A stretch of DNA of 64,000 nucleotides, from NCBI RefSeq assembly GCF_013033355.1, contig NZ_WQDY01000006.1, forward strand, positions 62,001 through 126,000, read 5' to 3'. Below the pieces are notes generated by a model. It was not told the DNA's origin and ran no database searches. It was given only the letters and a program-made list of their open reading frames with translations. This DNA is from Ruegeria lacuscaerulensis (GTDB lineage: Bacteria; Pseudomonadota; Alphaproteobacteria; Rhodobacterales; Rhodobacteraceae). Positions within the stretch are counted from its first letter, which is position 1. Each line of letters starts with the position of its first letter. Shown here piece after piece: positions 1 to 7,651 of the stretch. Position numbers and translations under genes: made by a program.

Positions 1-153
1 CTGGCCCGAAAAACATCAAAATTGCAGAAACGTTAAAAATATGCCGCTTGATCCACATGCCGATAAATGAGGCAAAACGGAGCAGACCCGCTTACATGTC
101 GAGTGAAGCAGGCAAAACCAGATATGAGAGTGCTTTAGTGATTTCCAGAAGAA
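1..153. other. Window edge, no supported gene
   Basis: This stretch lies downstream of aglK. One plus-strand frame is open from base 3 to a stop near base 215 and runs about 60 bases into the 3' end of aglK. It has no recognisable motif and could equally be the tail of a gene starting outside the window or chance. No clear terminator hairpin was seen. Confidence 0.3.
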
Positions 154-1242
154 TCAGGATGTTGCGCGCATGCTTTTGCCATCATGGAACAAGTGAACTT
201 TCTCAGGGCTAGCCGAGACTCCGACTGTTTGCCCTCTTTTGCCGCGTTGAATCCCTTGCAATTTGGCAATGACGGCTTCGGCGCCTTTACGACTCTCGAA
301 ATACAGCAAAGTCACCTCGCCCAATGCTTCTGTGAAATCGACAACGCCTTCGAACGCAGGGTTTTCATCGGTGGGTACAAAGTCTTCGGGCCGGATGCCG
401 ACATTGACCTGCTTGCCAATGTCTTGCTCTTGGGTCGCGATACTGCTTGTAACCGTTCCGCCTGAATCCAGATCAACCACCGTCTCGGAACCAGTTTGCA
501 CGATGACACCTGGCAACAGGTTCATCGCCGGAGAGCCTATGAACTGCGCGACAAACTCATTGTCGGGTGTTTCATACAACTCCAACGGAGTACCAACCTG
601 TGCGATACCCTTGTTGGCCAGAACAACAATCCGAGTGGCCAGTGTCATGGCCTCAACTTGATCGTGGGTCACGTAGATCATTGTGCTGTCGGGCATCGCC
701 TCTTTCAGGCGCGCAATTTCAATGCGCGTCGCAACACGCAGGGCCGCGTCGAGGTTCGAAAGCGGTTCGTCGAACAGATAGACCTTGGGATCGCGCACAA
801 TGGCCCGCCCAATGGCAACCCGCTGACGCTGCCCCCCGGACAGAGCCTTGGGCAAACGGTCCAGAAACGGTTCAAGCTGAAGTATACGCGCGGCGCGTTC
901 GACAGCGGCATCCACATCCGCCGCAGGCATTTTGGCGATCTTGAGGGCAAAGGCCATATTCTCGCGCACGGTCATGTGGGGATAAAGCGCATAGCTTTGG
1001 AACACCATCGCAATGCCGCGCTGCGCCGGGGGCACATCGTTCATCACCTGCCCTTCGATCTCAAGCGTCCCGCCCGAGATCTTCTCCAGCCCTGCAATCA
1101 TACGTAGCAAGGTGGACTTACCGCAGCCCGAAGGGCCGACGAAAACGATCAGCTCGCCCCGGTCAATGTCCAGATTGATGTTCTTCAGAACATCCACATG
1201 ACCATATGTCTTGGCCACGTCCGTGAGTTTGAGTTCAGACAT
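154..1242 (-). CDS. aglK: Alpha-glucoside ABC importer ATPase AglK
   Basis: This 362-residue ATPase of the MalK/UgpC group powers the sugar importer encoded just upstream. Walker A (GPSGCGKST, about residues 36-44), the signature LSGGQRQRVAIGRAI and Walker B LFDEPLSNLD are intact. About 120 further residues form the C-terminal OB-fold region (NVGIRPEDF) typical of carbohydrate importers. It is the last gene of aglEFGAK and starts 3 bases after the aglA stop, so it is presumably translated from the same mRNA. It acts as a dimer on the cytoplasmic face of AglF/AglG. The family is certain; the alpha-glucoside assignment rests on neighbouring aglA and on the gene order, which matches the agl operon described in Sinorhizobium meliloti. 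Confidence 0.93.
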   Translation of the reverse strand: MSELKLTDVAKTYGHVDVLKNINLDIDRGELIVFVGPSGCGKSTLLRMIAGLEKISGGTLEIEGQVMNDVPPAQRGIAMVFQSYALYPHMTVRENMAFALKIAKMPAADVDAAVERAARILQLEPFLDRLPKALSGGQRQRVAIGRAIVRDPKVYLFDEPLSNLDAALRVATRIEIARLKEAMPDSTMIYVTHDQVEAMTLATRIVVLANKGIAQVGTPLELYETPDNEFVAQFIGSPAMNLLPGVIVQTGSETVVDLDSGGTVTSSIATQEQDIGKQVNVGIRPEDFVPTDENPAFEGVVDFTEALGEVTLLYFESRKGAEAVIAKLQGIQRGKRGQTVGVSASPEKVHLFHDGKSMRATS

Positions 1243-1245
1243 AAC

Positions 1246-2901
1246 CTACCCCTTGTCCCGCGCCAGCAGACAGAATTGCGCAGCGTCGAGGGACAATGCC
1301 CCTTCCCCGTCGACGCTGCCCAACTCCTCCCCGATTATGTACCATTTTCCGTCCGGCAGAGTGACCTCAGCCGGGTCCGAGCCCAGGTTGAAGGCGCAGA
1401 AAACCTGCTCGGTCGGCGCGTCGCGCAGAAAAGTCAGAACAGGACCGATTTGGGTCATCTGCATCTGCTCCCCGGACATCAGTGCCGGATGCGCATGCCG
1501 CAGCGCAATTGCGCGACGATAGTGGCGCAGCATCGAGTTCGGGTCCTGTTCCAGCCTGTCTACCGCGCGCTCGGCTTGCAGCGGGCTGACGGGCAGCCAA
1601 GGACGACCGGCGCTAAATCCCGATTGCTCGTCCTGCGCGGTCCAGACCATCGGCGTGCGGCATCCGTCGCGGCCTTTGAATTCTGGCCAGAACTCGATGC
1701 CGTAGGGATCTTGCAGGTCTTCGAATGCCACATCGGCCTCGGGCAGGCCCAGTTCCTCACCCTGATACAGGCAGGCAGAGCCGCGAAGGCACATCATCAG
1801 AACCGCGTGCTGTCGAACGGCCTCGTCGCTTAATCCCCAACGTGTCGCGTGTCGCTGAACGTCGTGGTTCGAGAAGGCCCAGCAAGGCCACGCATCACCG
1901 GCCTTGTCCTCTAACTGATCGAAAACCTGTTTGGCATAAGTCGCCGTCAGCGCGCGTTTTTCCAGAAACTCAAAGGCATAGCACATGTGCATCCGCTTAT
2001 CGCCGGTGGTGTATTCTCCCATGATCTCAAGCCCGCGCTGCGCGTCGCCGACCTCTCCCAGACAGGCGCGGCCTTCATATTCATCAGTCAGCGCGCGCAG
2101 CCGTTCGAGGAAGGCGATATTCTCAGGCTGGCTTTTGGAGAAAAGGTGATCCTGATGGTTGTAGGGGTTCACCATCGGCGCAATCGAGGCGTTGCGTTGA
2201 TCCATCGGCAGGTCGGGGTTGTCGCGCAGCTGCTTGTCGTGGAAGTAAAAGTTGATCGTGTCCAGCCGGAACCCATCTACGCCCAAATCCAGCCAGAACC
2301 TAGCCACATCCAACAAGGCGTCCTGAACCGCTGGGCAATGGAAATTCAAGTCGGGCTGCGAAGTCAGGAAGTTGTGCAGATAATACTGCAACCGCCGCGA
2401 ATCCCACTGCCAGGCCGAGCCTCCGAAGATCGACAACCAGTTGTTTGGCGGCGTTCCGTCCGGTTTCGGGTCCGCCCAGACATACCAATCGGACTTTTCG
2501 CTTTCGCGGTTGGACCTGCTCTCGCTAAACCACGGGTGCTGATCCGAGGTATGCGACAACACAAGATCGATCATCACTTTCAGCCCAAGCCCATGCGACT
2601 GATCCAGAAGCTCTTTGAAATCCGCCATCGTTCCGAACATCGGATCGACATCGCGGTAATCGCTGACATCATATCCGAAGTCCTTCATCGGAGATTTGAA
2701 GAACGGCGAAATCCAGATCGCATCGACCCCAAGCGAGGCGATATAGCCCAGACGCTGAGTAATCCCTTTCAGGTCGCCAATTCCGTCGCCGTTGCTGTCC
2801 TGAAAGCTGCGGGGATAGATCTGATAGATCACACCGCCACGCCACCAATCGGACGCTGCTTGGGTTGCCTTCGTTGTGTCCACAGTGTTCTGCACGTTCA
2901 T
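1246..2901 (-). CDS. aglA: GH13 alpha-glucosidase AglA
   Basis: This is a cytoplasmic glycoside hydrolase family 13 enzyme of 551 residues that hydrolyses imported alpha-glucosides such as maltose, trehalose or sucrose. The N-terminus has the family's YQIYPRSFQDSNGDGIGDL. The catalytic nucleophile lies in GFRLDTINF, the acid/base in CLGEVGD, and the third acidic residue in FSNHDVQR. There is no signal peptide, consistent with action after import. It lies between the permease gene aglG (9-base gap) and aglK (3-base gap). Length is normal for the oligo-1,6-glucosidase/alpha-glucosidase subfamily. Exact substrate preference cannot be read from the sequence. Confidence 0.93.
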   Translation of the reverse strand: MNVQNTVDTTKATQAASDWWRGGVIYQIYPRSFQDSNGDGIGDLKGITQRLGYIASLGVDAIWISPFFKSPMKDFGYDVSDYRDVDPMFGTMADFKELLDQSHGLGLKVMIDLVLSHTSDQHPWFSESRSNRESEKSDWYVWADPKPDGTPPNNWLSIFGGSAWQWDSRRLQYYLHNFLTSQPDLNFHCPAVQDALLDVARFWLDLGVDGFRLDTINFYFHDKQLRDNPDLPMDQRNASIAPMVNPYNHQDHLFSKSQPENIAFLERLRALTDEYEGRACLGEVGDAQRGLEIMGEYTTGDKRMHMCYAFEFLEKRALTATYAKQVFDQLEDKAGDAWPCWAFSNHDVQRHATRWGLSDEAVRQHAVLMMCLRGSACLYQGEELGLPEADVAFEDLQDPYGIEFWPEFKGRDGCRTPMVWTAQDEQSGFSAGRPWLPVSPLQAERAVDRLEQDPNSMLRHYRRAIALRHAHPALMSGEQMQMTQIGPVLTFLRDAPTEQVFCAFNLGSDPAEVTLPDGKWYIIGEELGSVDGEGALSLDAAQFCLLARDKG

Positions 2902-2910
2902 CAGAAGCCT

Positions 2911-4059
2911 CTATTTGACGGATCCGGCCAGCAGGCCTCGGACCAGATATTTTTGCATTGCGAAGAAAACGATCAGCGGCACGGCGATCGATACGAACGC
3001 CGCCGTGGCCAGAATTTCCCAGTTGCCGCCCCGCGTGCCCAGCAACTCGACAATCTGGTTGGTCATGACGGTGGTCTGACCCGACGCGTCGATCAAAAAG
3101 ACCTTGGCGACCAGCAGATCATTCCAAGTCCACAGGAACTGGAAGATCGCGAAAGAGGCCAGCGCCGGGAAACTCAGCGGAAGGATCAGTTTGGTGAAGA
3201 TCTGAAACTCGGTCGCTCCGTCGACCCGCGCGTTTTCGATCAGGTCTCGGGGAAGGCCAGCCATGTAGTTGCGCAGCAGGTAGATTGCCAGAGGCATCCC
3301 GAACCCGGTATGGGCCATCCAAACCCCAAGATAGCCTTTCCCGATCCCGATATTGAGGTGGAATTTCAAAAGTGGGATCAGCGCCAGTTGCAACGGCACC
3401 ACCAACAATCCAACTACGGCAGCAATCAGCAGGGCGCGGCCGGGGAAATCCATCCACGCCAACGCATAGGCCGCAAAGGCGGCCACCAAGATCGGAATGA
3501 TCGTCGCAGGGATGGTCACAGTCAAAGTATTGAAGAACGCCCGCCCCATGCTGTCAGAGGAATCTTCGGCCAACAAAACCTTGTGGTAATTGGCCAACGT
3601 GAACTCGGGCGGCAATTCTGCGGTCACGAATACACGGGCGCCCCGGCTGCCGGTAAATTCTTCCGAATTCTCCATCCGGTAGTTGCCTTGCGCGTCCACG
3701 GTAATCGTACCACCCCGGCGCAGCTCAGCAGTGTCACCCGGAACAAATGCGTCCACGGCCCGAGAGCTGACACCCCATTGAGAGATCGTAGCCGTTGTGC
3801 CCGCGTCAAACAGGTTGCCTTCAATCACGTAAACCCCGTTTTCCAGAACCTGTGTGTCCGGCGCGGTGGACCGCAAAGTCAGGTTCTGTTCGGACGGGAA
3901 AAGCGATTTCCACCAGCCGCTTGTGGCAATTTGATCGGCCGTGCGAAAAGACGAGATCAACAGCCCAAGTGTTGGCACAACCCAAAGCACGACCAGAAAT
4001 ATGACCGAGGCATGGACGACCCAGCGCAGCGCCGGTTTGGTTCCTGCAATATCGCTCAT
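2911..4059 (-). CDS. aglG: Alpha-glucoside ABC importer permease AglG
   Basis: This is an inner-membrane permease of 382 residues in the MalG/carbohydrate CUT1 class. There is a hydrophobic segment near the N-terminus (VIFLVVLWVVPTLGLLISSF) and a periplasmic insertion of about 120 residues before the conserved transmembrane core, which makes it longer than MalG but is usual for AglG. The EAA-type loop that contacts the ATPase is seen in ENARVDGATEFQIFTKLILP. It starts 4 bases after the aglF stop, so the permease pair is translationally close. It forms the heterodimeric channel with AglF. Confidence 0.92.
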   Translation of the reverse strand: MSDIAGTKPALRWVVHASVIFLVVLWVVPTLGLLISSFRTADQIATSGWWKSLFPSEQNLTLRSTAPDTQVLENGVYVIEGNLFDAGTTATISQWGVSSRAVDAFVPGDTAELRRGGTITVDAQGNYRMENSEEFTGSRGARVFVTAELPPEFTLANYHKVLLAEDSSDSMGRAFFNTLTVTIPATIIPILVAAFAAYALAWMDFPGRALLIAAVVGLLVVPLQLALIPLLKFHLNIGIGKGYLGVWMAHTGFGMPLAIYLLRNYMAGLPRDLIENARVDGATEFQIFTKLILPLSFPALASFAIFQFLWTWNDLLVAKVFLIDASGQTTVMTNQIVELLGTRGGNWEILATAAFVSIAVPLIVFFAMQKYLVRGLLAGSVK

Positions 4060-4063
4060 GGCC

Positions 4064-5071
4064 TCACTCCATCTCTTTGCGCGCGTTGCGCACGTTCCAG
4101 ATCAGGATCGGAGTGACCAGCAGCATAATCACCATGGCCGAGGCCGACCCCACACCCCAGTCATTGGCGCGGAACAGCTTGTCATACATGTAGTTGGCGA
4201 GAACCTGTGTCTCCCACTGGCCGTTGGTCATGGCAAAGACGATGTCAAAGACCTTGAGCACGGTGATGGTGATCGTGGTCCAAACGACCAGAATGGTGGT
4301 CTTGATCTGCGGCACCTTGATACGGAAGAAAATCTGGAACGGGTTGGCGCCATCCAGAATGGCGGCCTCGACGGTTTCCTCGGGGATGCCACGCAAGGCC
4401 GCGGACAGGATCACCATGGCAAAACCGGTTTGTATCCAGATCAGGACGACCATCAGGAAGAAACTGTTCCAGAACGGGATGGTCAGCCAAGTTTGCGGCT
4501 CGGTCCCGCCAAAGAAGATATAAAGCGCGTTCAGCATCCCGATCTGATCCTGCTCGGCTGGGCGAGTGTCATAGACCAGTTTCCAGATCACCGATGCACC
4601 CACAAAAGAAATCGCCATCGGCATGAAGATCAGCGACTTGGCGATATTGCCCCAACGAATGCGGTCGGTCAGTTGCGCAACCAAAAGACCCAAAGCGGTG
4701 GACATCGCTGGCACGATGATCAACCAGAACATGTTGTTGCGCATGGCTTCCCAGAATTTGGGCTCATTCGCCATCTGGATGTAGTTTTCCAGGCCCACCC
4801 ATTCATAGCCCCCACCGGGCACCCGATCCGTAAGGGACAAGCGCAGCGTTTCAACCACCGGATAGGCCAGATACAGGCCCAACGCCGCCAACGCCGGGAA
4901 CAGAAACAACCACGGACGGATCATGTTAGCGCGGTTGATATTGCGCCCTGCATTCGGGCCGCGCGCCGGGAACAGCACTTTGTCCAGAAATTGGTTGGAG
5001 AGGTAGAAATAGCCCACACACCCTGACACGCCGATGGCGATGGTCAGCAGGCCCTGTAATGCCGGATGCAT
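4064..5071 (-). CDS. aglF: Alpha-glucoside ABC importer permease AglF
   Basis: This is an inner-membrane permease of 335 residues in the MalF/UgpA class. The N-terminus carries an extra membrane segment (LLTIAIGVSGCVGYFYL), followed by a second (PWLFLFPALAALGLYLAYPV) and the conserved permease core. The EAA loop is VEAAILDGANPFQIFFRIKV. It pairs with AglG and receives sugar from AglE. A 63-base gap with a strong hairpin separates it from aglE, the usual layout when binding protein is made in excess over membrane subunits. Confidence 0.92.
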   Translation of the reverse strand: MHPALQGLLTIAIGVSGCVGYFYLSNQFLDKVLFPARGPNAGRNINRANMIRPWLFLFPALAALGLYLAYPVVETLRLSLTDRVPGGGYEWVGLENYIQMANEPKFWEAMRNNMFWLIIVPAMSTALGLLVAQLTDRIRWGNIAKSLIFMPMAISFVGASVIWKLVYDTRPAEQDQIGMLNALYIFFGGTEPQTWLTIPFWNSFFLMVVLIWIQTGFAMVILSAALRGIPEETVEAAILDGANPFQIFFRIKVPQIKTTILVVWTTITITVLKVFDIVFAMTNGQWETQVLANYMYDKLFRANDWGVGSASAMVIMLLVTPILIWNVRNARKEME

Positions 5072-5097
5072 GCCGCGTCTCCCTTGCGACGGTGGCA

Positions 5098-5121
5098 GGC
5101 AACCCGAACCAGCGGGTTGCC
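5098..5121 (-). terminator. Hairpin between aglE and aglF (attenuator/stabiliser)
   Basis: A perfect 9-bp stem (GGCAACCCG / CGGGTTGCC) closes a 6-base loop in the gap between aglE and aglF. No T-run follows on the minus strand, so it is more likely a partial terminator or a 3'-end stabiliser of aglE mRNA than a full stop. Such elements commonly give binding-protein genes higher expression than downstream permease genes. Confidence 0.55.
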
Positions 5122-5134
5122 CGATCAGGAACGC

Positions 5135-6403
5135 TTAGTCCAGCGCGTCCCAGGAGGATTGGATTTCGTTGGCAACCTCTTCCGCCGAGGTCCCGCCAGC
5201 ATAGTCGACCATGCCGGTCCAGAACGTCCCCGCGCCAACGCCGCCGGGCATTAGGTCAGACCCGTCAAACCGGAAGGTGGTTGCTCCCAGAAGGATGTCG
5301 TTCATCTTCTTCAACGTCGGATCCGAGAACAGCGAGGTATCAACGCCCTTATGCGGCGTCAGGAACCCGGTTAGCTGCATCCAGGTCTCGTGCGCTTCGG
5401 GGGTCTGCAGATACTCGATCAAAGCATGAGCGCCGGGGCTGTCATTGGTGATCGCCCAAAGCGTGCCCGCACCCAGAACCGGGCTGCCCAAGTCCTTGCT
5501 TTCATAGGCCGGGAAGTAGAAGAAATCCGCATCGTCACCCACGACCGTACCTTCCGGGAAGAATGCCGGGATGAACGAGGCCTGGCGGTGCAGATAGCAT
5601 TGCGGCGGAGAGCTGAACATGCCTTTGGGACTGTCGCGGAAATCGGTTGTGGCCACGGCCCCTGCCCCACCGGCGACATAGTCGTCGTTGCGGGCGAAGG
5701 CTCCGAATTCCTCGATCGCTGCGATGACTTTGGGGTCATTGAATTTCATCTCATTGGCGACCCAGGCGTCATAATCCGCGGGCGATTGTGTACGCAGCAT
5801 CATGTCCTCAACCCAGTCGGTCGCGGGCCAGCCGGTCGCCCCGCCAGACCCCAGACCGATGCACCAAGGCGTCTCGCCATCTGCCACAATCTGGTCCGTC
5901 AGAGCTTTGAGTTCCTCCATCGTGGTCGGCACTTCGTACCCGGCGTCCTCGAAGTTCTCGGGAACATACCAGACCAGCGATTTCACATCGACCTTGTAGA
6001 AAAATCCGTAAAGATTGTCTGCGCCGTCCGGGCCTCCGTAAGTCCCCAGATCGACCCAGGATTGGCCTGCAGCGTAATTGTCGCGAACCCAATCGGATGT
6101 GCCATCTGCCAAAGGCGTCAAGAATCCGGATTTGGCCATATCCGCTGCCAGACCGGGCTGCGGGAACACCGCAACGTTGGGGGCAGATCCTGCTTCCGCG
6201 TCGATGCGGATCTGCTGTTCGAAACTATCCGAGCCGACATAGGCGTACTCATGCCCAGTCGCAGCAGCAAAGCCGTCCAGCACTTTTTCGACATTTTCCT
6301 GATCCGGCCCCAACCAGGGGCCAAACACCGTGACCTTGTCGGCATGCGCCGCGCCCGCCATCAGGGCGAACGTTGCCGCGCCTGCGTAAAGCGAGTGTTT
6401 CAT
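5135..6403 (-). CDS. aglE: Alpha-glucoside-binding periplasmic protein AglE
   Basis: This is the solute-binding protein of the alpha-glucoside importer, about 422 residues. The start chosen is the ATG at 6403 because GGAGGAG lies immediately upstream; an in-frame TTG 15 bases earlier would place the ribosome-binding site inside the coding region. The N-terminus (MKHSLYAGAATFALMAGAAH) is a typical Sec signal peptide cleaved after AHA. The rest fits family-1 extracellular binding proteins (VTVFGPWLGPDQENVEKVL near the mature start). It is the first gene of aglEFGAK and is preceded by a promoter and operator. Confidence 0.93.
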   Translation of the reverse strand: MKHSLYAGAATFALMAGAAHADKVTVFGPWLGPDQENVEKVLDGFAAATGHEYAYVGSDSFEQQIRIDAEAGSAPNVAVFPQPGLAADMAKSGFLTPLADGTSDWVRDNYAAGQSWVDLGTYGGPDGADNLYGFFYKVDVKSLVWYVPENFEDAGYEVPTTMEELKALTDQIVADGETPWCIGLGSGGATGWPATDWVEDMMLRTQSPADYDAWVANEMKFNDPKVIAAIEEFGAFARNDDYVAGGAGAVATTDFRDSPKGMFSSPPQCYLHRQASFIPAFFPEGTVVGDDADFFYFPAYESKDLGSPVLGAGTLWAITNDSPGAHALIEYLQTPEAHETWMQLTGFLTPHKGVDTSLFSDPTLKKMNDILLGATTFRFDGSDLMPGGVGAGTFWTGMVDYAGGTSAEEVANEIQSSWDALD

Positions 6404-6444
6404 GAATTCTCCTCCCAACTCTGTTGCGCCCGTGAGACTCAGTT

Positions 6445-6460
6445 TTCAAAGCGCTTTGAA
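6445..6460. promoter_or_regulatory. AglR (LacI-type) operator, agl side
   Basis: TTCAAAGCGCTTTGAA is a perfect 16-bp palindrome with the central CG typical of LacI/GalR operators. It covers the predicted aglE transcription start, so repressor binding would block initiation. A copy matching 14 of 16 bases sits directly in front of the divergent regulator gene. Confidence 0.8.
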
Positions 6461-6468
6461 TGACGGGT

Positions 6469-6497
6469 TTTATCCGCTAACATTCAAGTTCTGTCAA
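6469..6497 (-). promoter_or_regulatory. Sigma-70-type promoter of aglEFGAK
   Basis: Read on the minus strand, a perfect -35 TTGACA (6492-6497) is followed after exactly 17 bases by GATAAA (6469-6474). Transcription would begin near 6460, at the edge of the palindromic operator. The -10 matches consensus at only 4 of 6 positions. Confidence 0.55.
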
Positions 6498-6596
6498 TAT
6501 TGGGTTTGAAATTCGTCAAAAAATTAATAAACACACGGCGTGTAGAAACAGGTTGACCCAATAGGAAAACCCACTCACAACAGTTTTGCCACCAAT

Positions 6597-6612
6597 TTGA
6601 AGGCGCTTTGAA
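6597..6612. promoter_or_regulatory. Second AglR operator, regulator side
   Basis: TTGAAGGCGCTTTGAA matches the perfect agl operator at 14 of 16 positions and ends only 5 bases before the regulator's ATG. It overlaps the place where the ribosome-binding site should be, suggesting autoregulation and possibly a DNA loop with the first site about 150 bp away. Confidence 0.65.
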
Positions 6613-6617
6613 GCGAA

Positions 6618-7649
6618 ATGAACCTAAAGCAGCTCTCAGAAATCCTTGGTCTTTCGCAGACAACGGTCAGTCGCGCGCTGAACGGATACCCCGAGGTGAA
6701 CGAGGCCACGCGAGAGCGGGTTCAGGCTGCAGCGACCAAACACGGCTATCGCCCGAACAGCCGCGCCAAAGGGCTGGCCACGGGCCGTTCAATGGTGATC
6801 GGGCATGTGATTCCCAGCTCATCGCAACATGAAATGGTGAACCCGATCTTCGGGGATTTTGTTGCGGGGGCCGCCCGGACCTATGGCGCGCATGGCTATG
6901 ACATGATGTTCACCAATGCCGACGATACCTCGATCGAACGCACCTATCGGGACTTGTTCCAACGCGGCGCTGTCGACGGGGTCGTTCTGCAAGGCCCCAA
7001 GGTCAACGAACACCGGATCGAGGTTCTGACTCGGATGGCGGTTCCGTTCATCGTCCATGGCCGCTCGACCGGAATCGAGGTGCCCTATGACTGGGTCGAT
7101 GTGAACAACAAGAGCTCATTCCTGAGGGCGACCCGGTTTCTGATTGATCTGGGGCACAAACGTATCGCGCTGATCAATGGGTTAGAGGATATGGATTTCG
7201 CCCAACGTCGCCGCGAAGGATATCTGCAGGCTCTGCAAGAAGCTGATCTGACGCCCGAACCCGCCCTGATGCGCAGCGCCGAGATGACCGAGGTTTACGG
7301 CCATCACGAAGCCTGCGACATGCTGCAACTGGACACCCCCCCGACGGCCATATTGGTCTCGTCAATGATTTCTGCCATCGGGGTGCGGCGCGCTTTGAAT
7401 GAGGCTGGGCTGAAAATGGGTCGCGATGTGTCCGTCATCGCGCATGATGACGACCTGTCCTATCTCAAGAATGGACAAGACGTGCCGATCTTTACCGCAA
7501 CGCGATCCTCGGTCCGGCAGGCTGGGGAAATCGCCGCCGAAATGCTGATCGACCGGATCAAATCGCCGGACGACCCGGTTAAAACTAGATTGCTGGAGGC
7601 CGAACTGGTAGTTGGCGGCTCGACCGGCCCCGCTCCTGACAGGTTCTGA
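6618..7649 (+). CDS. aglR: LacI-family regulator of the agl locus
   Basis: This is a 343-residue LacI/GalR-type repressor. The N-terminal helix-turn-helix reads LSEILGLSQTTVSRALNGYP, followed by the hinge helix region (HGYRPNSRAKGLATG) and a periplasmic-binding-protein-like effector domain. It is divergent from aglE and heads the plus-strand set with the beta-glucosidase/glucokinase gene, which begins 2 bases after its stop. The two matching palindromes in the intergenic region are its likely binding sites. The inducer is presumably an alpha-glucoside, but the co-transcribed beta-glucosidase leaves open a different disaccharide. No good Shine-Dalgarno precedes the ATG. Confidence 0.88.
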   Translation: MNLKQLSEILGLSQTTVSRALNGYPEVNEATRERVQAAATKHGYRPNSRAKGLATGRSMVIGHVIPSSSQHEMVNPIFGDFVAGAARTYGAHGYDMMFTNADDTSIERTYRDLFQRGAVDGVVLQGPKVNEHRIEVLTRMAVPFIVHGRSTGIEVPYDWVDVNNKSSFLRATRFLIDLGHKRIALINGLEDMDFAQRRREGYLQALQEADLTPEPALMRSAEMTEVYGHHEACDMLQLDTPPTAILVSSMISAIGVRRALNEAGLKMGRDVSVIAHDDDLSYLKNGQDVPIFTATRSSVRQAGEIAAEMLIDRIKSPDDPVKTRLLEAELVVGGSTGPAPDRF

Positions 7650-7651
7650 AC

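Noticed and set aside
1987..4116. A 709-codon open frame on the plus strand opposite aglA and aglG
   Set aside because: The minus strand encodes two recognisable proteins with intact family motifs across the same bases. The plus-strand translation is rich in Arg, His and Gln with no domain pattern, as expected for the antisense of a GC-rich gene.
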